From NCBI RefSeq assembly GCF_023008405.1, contig NZ_CP095376.1, positions 9,776,501 to 9,840,500 of the forward strand: a stretch of 64,000 nucleotides of DNA, written 5' to 3'. Within the stretch, counting starts at the first letter, position 1, and each line of letters opens with the position of its first letter. Position numbers and translations under genes: made by a program. Shown here piece after piece: positions 53,898 through 61,714 of the stretch. The notes under the pieces were generated by a model. It was not told the DNA's origin, did not search any database, and saw only the letters and a list, made by a program, of their open reading frames with translations. This stretch comes from Amycolatopsis sp. FBCC-B4732. GTDB taxonomy: Bacteria > Actinomycetota > Actinomycetes > Mycobacteriales > Pseudonocardiaceae.

Positions 53898-54533
53898 TCA
53901 CCGGCGGGCCGGCAGGTGGCTGGTGTCGTTCAGCGTGTGCAGCGTGCGGTTGTGGAAGCGGTCGTCTTCCTCGAGCACGGTGATGCCGCCCGCGCTCGAC
54001 CGGAACGCGGCGTGCGCGCAGGCCTGCACCGGCAGGCCGAGCCAAGCGGCGACGACCCAGCTCAGCGAGCCGCCGTGGGTGACGACGACCTGCTGCCCGG
54101 CCGTCCCGGCCGAGATCCGGTCGACGGCGCGGTACACGCGCGTCACCCACTGGAGCTTGGTCTCCGCGCCGTCGATGCCTTCGTCGTGGTCGAGCCGCTC
54201 GCCCATCGGCGGGGGCGGGACGAACCGTTCGTCGAGCCAGGACTGCGGCCGCCCGCCCGCCACGCCGTACGACTTCTCGCGCAGGTCGCGCAGGAGAACC
54301 GTGTCGGCTTCGAAGCTGCGCGCGATCGGCTTCGCCGTCTCGGCCGCCCGCCGGAGGTCGGAGCTGTACAGCTCGATCCGGTCCGCAGCGGGGATCAGCT
54401 CCCGCAGCCGGGCCGCGATCGCCGCCGCGTGGGCGCGTCCGCGCTCGGCCAGCGCCGAGTCGAACCACCCGCCGACCCGGTGCTCCACGTGGTGCGTGGC
54501 CTCCGGGTGCGCGACGACGTACAGCCGGCGCAC
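53898..54533 (-). CDS. Histidine phosphatase (phosphoglycerate-mutase-like)
   Basis: 211 aa. GTG 54533 shares its G with the TAG of the upstream methyltransferase gene, so it is translated by coupling. The catalytic loop reads VVAHPEATHH instead of the canonical RHGxT; the His is kept but the Arg is Ala. Later ELYSSDLRRAAETA (second Arg), DLREKSYG (acid) and VVTHGGSLSWVV (second His) are normal. This AHPEAT form resembles an actinobacterial subfamily. Substrate unknown. Placement between two DUF574 genes suggests a joint pathway. Confidence 0.88.
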   Translation of the reverse strand: MRRLYVVAHPEATHHVEHRVGGWFDSALAERGRAHAAAIAARLRELIPAADRIELYSSDLRRAAETAKPIARSFEADTVLLRDLREKSYGVAGGRPQSWLDERFVPPPPMGERLDHDEGIDGAETKLQWVTRVYRAVDRISAGTAGQQVVVTHGGSLSWVVAAWLGLPVQACAHAAFRSSAGGITVLEEDDRFHNRTLHTLNDTSHLPARR

Positions 54534-55333
54534 TAGAGCTTCCGCGCCACCAGCGCCAGCCCGCCCGAGCGCTCCGGCGGGTCCTCGAGCGGCTCGTCCG
54601 GTCGCCACTCCGGCGTGAACACGATCCCCGGCGGCAGGATCTCGAACCCCTTCACCAGCGCGCTCAGCTCGTCGGGCGAGCGCAGCGTCAACGGCGTCCC
54701 GCTCTTCCCGTACAGCGAAACCGACCGCTGGGTCTCTTCGCCCTGCCCCTCCCACGTCCCCGACGACAACGCGAGGTAGCTGCCGGGCACCAGCTGGTCG
54801 GCGTAGCGGGCGATCAGGCCGGCCGGATCGCGGGAGTCGGGGATGAAGTGCACGAACGCGGCCATGATGACCATCACCGGCTCGCTGAAGTCGATCATCG
54901 CCTCGGTGGTCGGGTGCTCCAGCACGTCGTCCGGGTACTCGGCGTCGGCCTGGACCATCGCCGCGTTGTCGTTGTCCTCGAGGACGATCTCGCTGTGCGC
55001 GACGGCGATCGGCTCGTTGTCGACGTAGACGACCTGCGACGCCGGGTCGACCGCCTGGACGACCTCGTGCACGTGCCCGACCGTCGGCATGCCCGACCCG
55101 ATGTCGAGGAACTGCCGGATGCCCTGCTCGGCGCCGAACCGCGCGGCGCGGCGCAGCCACGCCCGGTTCGTCATTGCCATGTGCTTCGCGTTCGGCAGCA
55201 CCCCGACGATCTGGTCGGCGAACACCCGGTCGACGGCGTAGTTGAGCTTCCCGCCGATCATGTAGTCGTACACGCGCGCCGCGTTCGGCCGTTCGAGGTC
55301 GATGCCCCGCTTGGCGTGTTCGTCTTCGCTCAT
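54533..55333 (-). CDS. SAM-dependent methyltransferase, DUF574 family (copy 2)
   Basis: 266 aa. Same layout as copy 1: IDLERPNAARVYDYMIGGKLNYAVDR, FLDIGSGMPTVGHVHEVVQ, VYVDNEPIAVAHS, FVHFIPDS. The two copies are closely similar but diverged in the middle region, so they probably have distinct substrates or partners. It heads the three-gene unit ending with copy 1. Confidence 0.92.
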   Translation of the reverse strand: MSEDEHAKRGIDLERPNAARVYDYMIGGKLNYAVDRVFADQIVGVLPNAKHMAMTNRAWLRRAARFGAEQGIRQFLDIGSGMPTVGHVHEVVQAVDPASQVVYVDNEPIAVAHSEIVLEDNDNAAMVQADAEYPDDVLEHPTTEAMIDFSEPVMVIMAAFVHFIPDSRDPAGLIARYADQLVPGSYLALSSGTWEGQGEETQRSVSLYGKSGTPLTLRSPDELSALVKGFEILPPGIVFTPEWRPDEPLEDPPERSGGLALVARKL

Positions 55334-55377
55334 CCGCCGCTCCCGGGCTCAGGGGTGTGACGGGAGAATAGTCCGGT

Positions 55378-56940
55378 TCACAGCAGCGGCGGCACCGCGG
55401 CGTCGATGAGGTGCGGACCGGGCTCGGCGAACGCGCGCTGCAGCTGCTCGGCGAGTTCCTCGGCGGTGGTCGCCCGCGTCGCGGGAACGCCCATGCCCTC
55501 CGCGATCTTCACGAAGTCCATGTCCGGGCGCGAGAGGTCGAGCAGCTCGTTCGCCTTCGGCCCGCCGGACGCCGCGCCGACGCGCTGCAGCTCCAGCCGC
55601 AGGATCGCGTACGCGCGGTTGTTGAGCAGCACCGTCGTGACGTTCAGGTTCTCGCGCGCCTGCGTCCAGAGCGCGGAGATGGTGTAGAGCGCGCTGCCGT
55701 CCGATTGCAGGTTCAGGACGGGACGGTCCCGTCCCGCCACTGCCGCGCCGGTCGCGACCGGCATGCCGTAGCCGATCGCGCCGCCGGTCAGCGTCAGGAC
55801 GTCGTGCCGCGGCGCGCCCGCGGTCGCTGTCGGGAGCAGCAGGCCGGACGTGTTCGCCTCGTCGGCGATGATCGCGTTTTCCGGGAGCAGCGCGCCGATG
55901 ACGTCGACCCAGTTCTGCGGCGTCAGCGGACCGCTCGGCAGTGCCGGCCGGGACGCCTGCTGCAGCACCGGCTCGGTGTCCGCGGCGACGAGGTCGGCGA
56001 CCTCGTTCAGCGCGCGCGTGACGTCCTGGCCGACGGACGCGAGCGTGTGCACCTGCGCGCCCTCGGGCACCAAGTCGCTGGGCTTGCCCGGGTAGGCGAA
56101 AAACGACACCGGCGCCTTCGTGCCCGCGACGACGAGGTGCTTGACCCCGTCGAGCTGGTAGGTGACCTGCTCGGCGAGGTACCCGAGCCGCTCGATCGCC
56201 GGCAGGCCCGCGCCGCGCTCGAGACGGGACGGGAACGTCTCGACGAAAACCTTCGCACCCGTCGCGGCGCCGATCCGGCTCGCCGCGCGCAGTCCTTCTT
56301 CGCGGCACGCACCGCCGCCGATGAGCAGCGCGACCGATTCGCCGCTGCCGAACACCGCGGCGACGTCCTTGACGGTGGTCGCGTCGACGGCCTGCGGCAC
56401 GCGCGGCGGAACCGGCGCGCAGGTCTCGCCGCCGTCACCCCACGACGCGTCCGCGGGCAGGATCAGCGTCGCGACGCGACCGGGTGCGTCCTGGGCCGCG
56501 GCGACCGCGGCGGCGGCGTCCGCACCGACGTCCTTGGTGTGCTCCGAGCGCCGCACCCAGCCTTCCAGCGAGCCCGCGACGGCTTCGATGTCCGATTCCA
56601 GCGGGGCGTCGTACTGCTTGTGGTAGGTGGCGTGGTCGCCGACGACGTTGACGATCGGCGTGTGCGCGCGCCGCGCGTTGTGCAGGTTCGCGAGGCCGTT
56701 GCCGAGGCCGGGGCCGAGGTGCAGCAGCGTCGCGGCGGGCTTGTCCGCGATGCGCGCGTAGCCGTCGGCGGCCCCCGTGACGACGCCCTCGAACAGCGCG
56801 AGCACACCGCGCATTTCCGGGACCGTGTCGAGCGCGGCGACGAAGTGCATCTCCGACGTGCCGGGGTTCGCGAAGCACACGTCGACGCCGGCGTCGACCA
56901 GTGTGCGGATCAGGGACTGGGCGCCGTTCATCTCGCTCAT
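55378..56940 (-). CDS. ThDP-dependent enzyme, acetolactate synthase large-subunit/benzoylformate decarboxylase-like
   Basis: 520 aa. The PYR domain carries the catalytic Glu in LALFEGVVTGAADGYARI. The PP domain diphosphate/Mg motif is diverged, reading NLQSDGSALYTISALWTQARENLNVTTVLLNN, with the usual GDG replaced by SDG. The protein is shorter than biosynthetic IlvB, and no small subunit is nearby. ATG 56940 overlaps the stop of the FAD oxidase gene (ATGA), so the two are made together. That suggests a catabolic 2-oxo-acid route: the oxidase makes a 2-oxo acid and this enzyme decarboxylates it. The substrate is inferred only. Confidence 0.88.
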   Translation of the reverse strand: MSEMNGAQSLIRTLVDAGVDVCFANPGTSEMHFVAALDTVPEMRGVLALFEGVVTGAADGYARIADKPAATLLHLGPGLGNGLANLHNARRAHTPIVNVVGDHATYHKQYDAPLESDIEAVAGSLEGWVRRSEHTKDVGADAAAAVAAAQDAPGRVATLILPADASWGDGGETCAPVPPRVPQAVDATTVKDVAAVFGSGESVALLIGGGACREEGLRAASRIGAATGAKVFVETFPSRLERGAGLPAIERLGYLAEQVTYQLDGVKHLVVAGTKAPVSFFAYPGKPSDLVPEGAQVHTLASVGQDVTRALNEVADLVAADTEPVLQQASRPALPSGPLTPQNWVDVIGALLPENAIIADEANTSGLLLPTATAGAPRHDVLTLTGGAIGYGMPVATGAAVAGRDRPVLNLQSDGSALYTISALWTQARENLNVTTVLLNNRAYAILRLELQRVGAASGGPKANELLDLSRPDMDFVKIAEGMGVPATRATTAEELAEQLQRAFAEPGPHLIDAAVPPLL

Positions 56941-58322
56941 GAAGTTCCTTCGGGGAAGAGAACGCCGGGGTTGAGGATCCCGGCGGGGTCGAAGCTCTGC
57001 TTGATCCGGCGCATCAGCTCGATCTTCGCCGGGTCTTCGAGTGCCTGGTGGTACTTCGCCTTGGTGCGGCCGAGACCGTGCTCGCCGGAGATCGCGCCAC
57101 CCAGCTCCATGGCGTACGCGAAGATGTCGGTTAACAGCTGTTCACGCTTGTCGGCGTCCTTGCAGAAGATCCCGAAGTGGACGTTGCCGTCGCCGGCGTG
57201 CCCGCAGCCGAGGGCGCCGCCGCCCGCGGCCATCGCGAGCTCGCGCGACTTGGCGATGAACTCCGGCATCGCGGTCCGCGGCACGACAACGTCGATGATG
57301 TCGTCGGCGCCGGCCGCCTTCGCCGTCCAGAACGCCTTCTCGCGCGCTTCGATCAGCTTGCGCGCGGCGGGACCTTCGAGGACGTAGACGTCGGTCGCGC
57401 CGAGTTCGCCGAGCAGTTCGCCGACCGTCTCGACGTCCTCGTGCAGCCGTCCGCTCTCGCGGTTCTCCAGCGCGACGACGAGGTAGGCCTCGCTGGTCTC
57501 GCGGATCTTGTCCGGGATGCCGAGTTCGAGCTTCTCGTTGTAGACGATGGCGGCCATCGTCAGGTTGTCGATGTATTCGAGGATGTGCGGGGTGAGCCCG
57601 CTGGAGAGGATCGCCGGCACGGCGGCCATCACCTGGGCGAGATCGCCGAACGGCGCGAGCACCGTGGCGCCGTGGGACAGCCGCGGGTGCAGCTTGACGG
57701 TGATCTCGGTGGCCAGCGCGAGCGTGCCTTCGGAGCCGATGATCAGCTGCGTGAGGTCGTACCCGGTGGAGATCTTCGACGTCTTGCCGCCGGTGCGGAG
57801 GATCTCGCCGGTCGGCAGGACGGCCTGCAGGCCGAGCACGTTGTTGCGCGTGACGCCGTACTTCACCGCGCGCATCCCGCCCGCGTTGGTCCCGACGTTC
57901 CCGCCGACGCTCGCGCTCAGCTCGCCGGGGTAGACGGTGTAACTCAGCCCGGCCTCGGCGGTCTTGGCGTCGAGCTCGGCGAGTGTCACTCCGGGTTGCA
58001 CGACGGCGACGTGGTTGCCGGTGTCGACCTCCAGGACGGCGTTCATGCGCTCGAACGAGATCAGCAGTCCGTCTTCGCGCGGCCGTGCGGCTCCGGACAG
58101 TCCGCTCCCGGAGCCCCGCGCGGTCACGGGGACGTTGTGCTCCGAAGCCGCTTTCAGCAGCTCCGCGACTTCCTCGGCGGTAGCCGGCTTCGCGACGTAC
58201 GCGGGCTTCTGCGGCTTCGCCGTCAGTGCCTCGTCGTGCGCGTAGTCCTCGGAGATCGCCTCGCCCGTGAGCAGGTTCTTGTCCCCGACGATCCCGGCCA
58301 GCTGTGCCGCCACGTCGCCCAT
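56937..58322 (-). CDS. FAD-linked oxidase, glycolate oxidase GlcD/D-lactate dehydrogenase type
   Basis: 461 aa from ATG 58322 with GGAGAAACTCTCG upstream. The FAD-binding PCMH domain has VTARGSGSGLSGAARP and SVGGNVGTNAGGMRAVKYG. The C-terminal oxidase domain has GCGHAGDGNVHFG and GGAISGEHGLGRTKA, the metal/substrate His motifs. It oxidises a 2-hydroxy acid to the 2-oxo acid. It is coupled to the downstream ThDP enzyme. A GTACCGCCGGTAC palindrome precedes it. A region in the coding strand near 57130 reads CTG TTA ACC with dyad symmetry. Confidence 0.92.
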   Translation of the reverse strand: MGDVAAQLAGIVGDKNLLTGEAISEDYAHDEALTAKPQKPAYVAKPATAEEVAELLKAASEHNVPVTARGSGSGLSGAARPREDGLLISFERMNAVLEVDTGNHVAVVQPGVTLAELDAKTAEAGLSYTVYPGELSASVGGNVGTNAGGMRAVKYGVTRNNVLGLQAVLPTGEILRTGGKTSKISTGYDLTQLIIGSEGTLALATEITVKLHPRLSHGATVLAPFGDLAQVMAAVPAILSSGLTPHILEYIDNLTMAAIVYNEKLELGIPDKIRETSEAYLVVALENRESGRLHEDVETVGELLGELGATDVYVLEGPAARKLIEAREKAFWTAKAAGADDIIDVVVPRTAMPEFIAKSRELAMAAGGGALGCGHAGDGNVHFGIFCKDADKREQLLTDIFAYAMELGGAISGEHGLGRTKAKYHQALEDPAKIELMRRIKQSFDPAGILNPGVLFPEGTS

Positions 58323-58370
58323 CGAGAGTTTCTCCTCCGCGCCGTTGCTGTGGTTACCGCAGCGTAGTAC

Positions 58371-58383
58371 GTACCGCCGGTAC
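58371..58383. promoter_or_regulatory. Palindrome GTACCGCCGGTAC upstream of the FAD oxidase
   Basis: 6-base arms about a single base, 49 bases before the start. Likely operator of the oxidase-ThDP operon; the regulator is not in the window. Confidence 0.5.
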
Positions 58384-58444
58384 GCCGCCATGAAGGTTTT
58401 TCACATTTCGCGTGCGCTCGGTGATCGACCGGTTACAAAGCTCT

Positions 58445-58466
58445 AGATTTAGCTCAGGCTAAATCT
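58445..58466. promoter_or_regulatory. Perfect inverted repeat upstream of the aldo/keto reductase
   Basis: AGATTTAGC-TCAG-GCTAAATCT, two perfect 9-base arms, 37 bases before the ATG. The AT-rich arms stand out in this genome. Probably a TetR- or MarR-type operator for the reductase gene. Confidence 0.65.
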
Positions 58467-58502
58467 CTGGTGGGTGACGCAGTCGGCGGCGAAGCTTTCC
58501 CC

Positions 58503-59324
58503 ATGACCTCGACGTACACCTTCGAAGACGGCTTTTCCGTGCACCGACTCGGGTTCGGCGCCATGCGGCTCACCGAGTGGGATCACGCGCGCGACGGCGG
58601 CGAGGCGGTCGCCCGCCGTGCGGCCGAACTCGGCGTGACGTTTTTCGACACCGCGGACGCCTACGACCTGGGTCTCAACGAAGAGCTGCTTGCCCGCGCC
58701 CTGCACCCGTACCCGGGGATACTCGTCGCGACGAAGTGCGGACACGCGCGTCCGAGCCGCGGCGAGTGGGTCCCGCTCGGCCGGCCCGAGTACCTGCGGC
58801 AGCAGGCTGAACTTTCGTTGAGACGCCTCCGTCTCGACCAGCTCGAACTGCTGCAGCTGCACCGGCTCGACCCGCAGGTGCCGCTCGCCGACCAGGTCGG
58901 CGCGCTCGCCCGGCTGCGGGACGAAGGCAAGGTCGCCCGGATCGGGTTGTCGGAGGTCAGCGTCGCGCAGCTGGACGAGGCGCGAGCCATCGCGCCGATC
59001 GCGAGCGTGCAGAACCGCTACAACCTGACCGACCGGGCGTCCGAGGATGTTCTCGCTTACTGCGAGCGTGAGGGGATCGCGTTCGTGCCCTGGCTGCCGA
59101 TCGCACGCGGTGACCACGCGACGGCCGGCGGCGTGCTCGGAAAGGTCGCGGCCGGGCTCGGCGCGACACCCGCCCAGGTGTCCCTCGCCTGGTTGCTGCG
59201 CCGTTCCCCCGTGGTGATCCCCATTCCCGGCACGTCGTCGATCGCGCACCTCGAAGAAAACTGTGATGCCGCGGAAACCGAGCTTTCCGACGACGATTTC
59301 GCGCGCCTGGGCGAACTGGGATGA
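58503..59324 (+). CDS. Aldo/keto reductase
   Basis: 273 aa from ATG 58503. NADPH-dependent carbonyl reductase of the AKR fold. The catalytic tetrad is visible: Asp and Tyr in FFDTADAYDLGLNEE, Lys in VATKCG and His in LLQLHRLD. The C-terminal cofactor segment is PIPGTSSIAHLEENC. It is of the short AKR5/AKR13-like kind. A strong inverted repeat lies in front of it and a hairpin directly after the stop, so it is a single-gene unit. Confidence 0.93.
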   Translation: MTSTYTFEDGFSVHRLGFGAMRLTEWDHARDGGEAVARRAAELGVTFFDTADAYDLGLNEELLARALHPYPGILVATKCGHARPSRGEWVPLGRPEYLRQQAELSLRRLRLDQLELLQLHRLDPQVPLADQVGALARLRDEGKVARIGLSEVSVAQLDEARAIAPIASVQNRYNLTDRASEDVLAYCEREGIAFVPWLPIARGDHATAGGVLGKVAAGLGATPAQVSLAWLLRRSPVVIPIPGTSSIAHLEENCDAAETELSDDDFARLGELG

Positions 59325-59326
59325 AA

Positions 59327-59360
59327 ACGGCCCGGCCGCGGTCTCCCGCGGCCGGGCCGT
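59327..59360. terminator. Hairpin terminator between the AKR and a small convergent ORF
   Basis: A perfect 15-base stem (59327-59341 with 59346-59360), loop TCTC, 2 bases after the AKR stop. Being symmetric, it can also end the minus-strand 30-aa ORF that stops at 59377. Confidence 0.8.
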
Positions 59361-59376
59361 CCGGTTCGGGCCTGGA

Positions 59377-59469
59377 TCAGACGAGCCAGCCGATGAGGTG
59401 CGCCAGGTGCGCCAGCGCACCCGAGATGATGTCGTGGCAGTAGTGCGCGTGCTGGGCGAACGTCTGCAT
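59377..59469 (-). CDS. Candidate 30-aa small peptide, His-rich and hydrophobic
   Basis: ATG 59469 follows AAGGAGTCATTCC, an excellent ribosome site. A TTGACA box (59555-59560, minus strand) with AAACCT 17 bases on could be its promoter. The peptide starts MQTFAQHAHYCHDII and ends HLAHLIGWLV. It has four His in its first 15 residues or so, one Cys, and an amphipathic or membrane-active C-terminal half. It is followed by a strong hairpin. No family known to me; it could be a toxin-like, signalling or precursor peptide. It is too short for usual gene callers. Confidence 0.5.
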   Translation of the reverse strand: MQTFAQHAHYCHDIISGALAHLAHLIGWLV

Positions 59470-59604
59470 GGAATGACTCCTTGATGACTCGAAAATAGTT
59501 TCCCTGGAGATGCTCCGGTAAGAGCTGCGTCAGGTTTTCACCGTGCTGGCGGGCTGTCAAAGAGCCATTTTCGAATGCGCTCGGCACCGCGGAATCTTCC
59601 CATC

Positions 59605-59784
59605 CTAAACACGTAATCCCTTCGTGTTCGACGCCGGGGTGCCCGGTTCGGCGGTCAACCACTCTGGGTAGCAAGCAAGTCGATCATCACTGTGGGTGAT
59701 TCTGAACTTGATCCGACATCCCGGGTACGCCGGTAGCTCGATGTGGTGATCACCGGCCACGAAAGGTGAGATCTCGATGATCAC
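59605..59784 (-). CDS. Possible small ORF, 59 aa
   Basis: GTG 59784 follows GAAAGG. The frame reads VIIEISPFVAGDHHIELPAY, then WLTAEPGTPASNTKGLRV. Composition is protein-like with beta character, but codon use is less G/C-biased than in neighbours and no family was recognised. It lies downstream of the DUF3830 terminator. May be non-coding; the surrounding 59470-59813 otherwise shows only the putative promoter of the 30-aa ORF. Confidence 0.25.
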   Translation of the reverse strand: MIIEISPFVAGDHHIELPAYPGCRIKFRITHSDDRLACYPEWLTAEPGTPASNTKGLRV

Positions 59785-59813
59785 CCTTTCGAGTGGCGGA
59801 AAGCAAGAAAAAG

Positions 59814-59848
59814 GGGACGCCGGGCGCGGTATCCGCACCCGGCGTCCC
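59814..59848 (-). terminator. Intrinsic terminator of the aminotransferase-DUF3830 operon
   Basis: On the minus strand an 11-base perfect outer stem (59814-59824 with 59838-59848) is followed by CTTTTTCTTGC. This is the classic stem plus U-tract form, rare in this window. It lies 17 bases after the DUF3830 stop. Confidence 0.88.
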
Positions 59849-59865
59849 GTTGGGGGAGAAGGGAA

Positions 59866-60363
59866 TCAGGCTCGCGCGAACGAGAGCGTCTCGCCCTCGA
59901 CCCCGCGCAGCCACAGGTCCTGCGCGGCCGCCGCCATCTCGGCGAGGCCTTCCTCGATCGTGGCGAACACGTTGCCGGGCACCCAGCCCGCGTCGCCGTT
60001 GATCAGCAGGTTGTTGCGCCCGTAGAAGATCGCGAGATCGGTCGCGCCCTGGTCGCTGTGGGCCTCGCTGTCGTCGTCGTAGCCGTACGCCGGGTTGCCG
60101 ATCTCCCAGGCCTCGAAGCCGAAGTACACGACGTCACCCGGGATCGGCGTGATCGTCGGGTTCTCCCGGCCGGGCTTCGGCTCCGCGAACGGCGGCACGA
60201 GCGTGTAGACCTCGTTGCGCGCGTACTTCGCGTGGTAGGCGGAACCGCTCTGCGGCAGCGCGTCCCACACCGCGCGGCACGTCCGCGGCGCTTCGTCGTC
60301 CAGCAGCCGGGCCCGGCAGGAAACCCCGCGCTTGTCGAGGGTGATCGTGATGTACCGCGCCAT
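59866..60363 (-). CDS. DUF3830 (cyclophilin-like) protein
   Basis: 165 aa. Recognised from RYITITLDKRGVSCRARLLD, then AYHAKYARNEVYTLVPPF and TPIPGDVVYFGFEAWEI. The family has a cyclophilin-like barrel and no proven activity; it is often next to amino-acid or amide catabolic genes. It starts 2 bases after the aminotransferase stop, so the two are one operon. Confidence 0.82.
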   Translation of the reverse strand: MARYITITLDKRGVSCRARLLDDEAPRTCRAVWDALPQSGSAYHAKYARNEVYTLVPPFAEPKPGRENPTITPIPGDVVYFGFEAWEIGNPAYGYDDDSEAHSDQGATDLAIFYGRNNLLINGDAGWVPGNVFATIEEGLAEMAAAAQDLWLRGVEGETLSFARA

Positions 60364-60365
60364 GC

Positions 60366-61622
60366 TCAGCTTCCCGTGACGGACGCGACGACCTCGCCCC
60401 AGATGCGCAGCGCGTCGTCGACCTGCTCGGCGTTGACGACCAGCGGCGGCACCATGCGCACGACGTTCATGTACGGCCCGCAGGTGAGCAGCAGCAGGCC
60501 GTTCTTCGACGCCGTCTGCTGCGCGGCGGCCGCGGTCGCCGCGTCCGGCTCGCCGTCAGCGGTGGTGAACTCCGAGCCGACCAGCAGCCCGAGTCCGCGC
60601 ACCTCACCGATCGCCGGTGTCTTGTCCGCGATCACCCGCGCGCCTTCGAGCAGCTGACGTCCGCGCTCGGCGGCGTTCTCCACCAGGTTCTCCTGCTGGA
60701 TGACCTCGAGCGTCGCGATCGCCGCCGCGCACGAGACGGCGTTGCCGCCGTACGTGCCGCCCTGCGAACCCGGGAACGCCTTCGCCATCAGCTCCTGCGA
60801 AGCGGCGATGCCGGACAGCGGGAAGCCGCTCGCCAGGCCCTTCGCGATGAGGACGATGTCGGGGGAGACGTCGAAGTGGTCGTGTCCCCAGAACTTGCCG
60901 GTGCGGCCGAAGCCGGTCTGGATCTCGTCGAGGACGAGCAGGATGCCGTGCCGGTCGGCGCGTTCGCGCAGGCCTGCCATGAACTCCGTGTTCGCCGGGA
61001 CGTACCCGCCTTCGCCGAGCACCGGCTCGACGAAGATCGCCGCGGTCTCGTTCGGCGCGCTGACCGTCTGGAACAGGAAGTCGAGCTCGCGCAGCGCGAA
61101 CTTCGTCGCCGTCTGCTCGTCCCAGCCGTAGTGGTAGGCGTACGGGAACGGCGCGACGTGCACACCGGCCATCAGCGGGCCGATGCCGGCGCTGAACCGC
61201 GTCCCGGACGTCGTCATGCTCGCCGCCGCGACGGTCCGGCCGTGGAAGCCGCCCTGCATGACGATGACGTTCGGGCGCTTCGTCGCCTGCCGCGCGAGCC
61301 GCAACGCCGCTTCGACGGCTTCGCTGCCCGAGTTCGCGTAGAAGAGCGAGTCGAGCCCGCTGGGCAGGACGGCGCCCAGGCGTTCGGTCAGCTCGAGCAG
61401 CGGCTTGTGCATCACCGTCGTGTACTGCCCGTGGACGAGCTTGCCGATCTGCTCCTGCGCGGCCCGCACGACGTGGGGGTGGCAGTGCCCGGTGCTCGTG
61501 ACGCCGATCCCGGCGGTGAAGTCGAGGTGGCGTTTGCCGTCGACGTCGTAGAGGTAAACCCCTTCACCGTGGTCGACCACGACGGGCGTTGCCTGCTTGA
61601 GCAGCGGAGATAGCTGGGCCAT
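60366..61622 (-). CDS. Class III PLP aminotransferase (GabT/omega-transaminase-like)
   Basis: 418 aa. The cofactor Lys is in IVLIAKGLASGFPLSG. The PLP-binding Asp is in ILLVLDEIQTGFGRTG, and ANSGSEAVEAALRLAR binds the phosphate. It transfers an amino group from a beta-, gamma- or D-configured amine to a 2-oxo acid. It is divergent from an aldehyde dehydrogenase gene, with an ATTGTTGACAAT site between. This suggests the pair converts an omega-amino compound to its semialdehyde and then acid. Confidence 0.92.
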   Translation of the reverse strand: MAQLSPLLKQATPVVVDHGEGVYLYDVDGKRHLDFTAGIGVTSTGHCHPHVVRAAQEQIGKLVHGQYTTVMHKPLLELTERLGAVLPSGLDSLFYANSGSEAVEAALRLARQATKRPNVIVMQGGFHGRTVAAASMTTSGTRFSAGIGPLMAGVHVAPFPYAYHYGWDEQTATKFALRELDFLFQTVSAPNETAAIFVEPVLGEGGYVPANTEFMAGLRERADRHGILLVLDEIQTGFGRTGKFWGHDHFDVSPDIVLIAKGLASGFPLSGIAASQELMAKAFPGSQGGTYGGNAVSCAAAIATLEVIQQENLVENAAERGRQLLEGARVIADKTPAIGEVRGLGLLVGSEFTTADGEPDAATAAAAQQTASKNGLLLLTCGPYMNVVRMVPPLVVNAEQVDDALRIWGEVVASVTGS

Positions 61623-61658
61623 GGCAGCGTGCTCCTAGGTCGGTTGAGCGGGTTGTCG

Positions 61659-61670
61659 ATTGTTGACAAT
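61659..61670. promoter_or_regulatory. ATTGT-TG-ACAAT operator in the divergent promoter
   Basis: A perfect 5-base arm dyad of the TTGTnnACAA kind bound by many GntR/FCD regulators. It lies 37 bases before the aminotransferase and 45 before the dehydrogenase start, so it could control both directions. Confidence 0.55.
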
Positions 61671-61714
61671 ATCCATAGCATGGCCCTCGGGACAACACGT
61701 GAGGAGCAGTCGGG

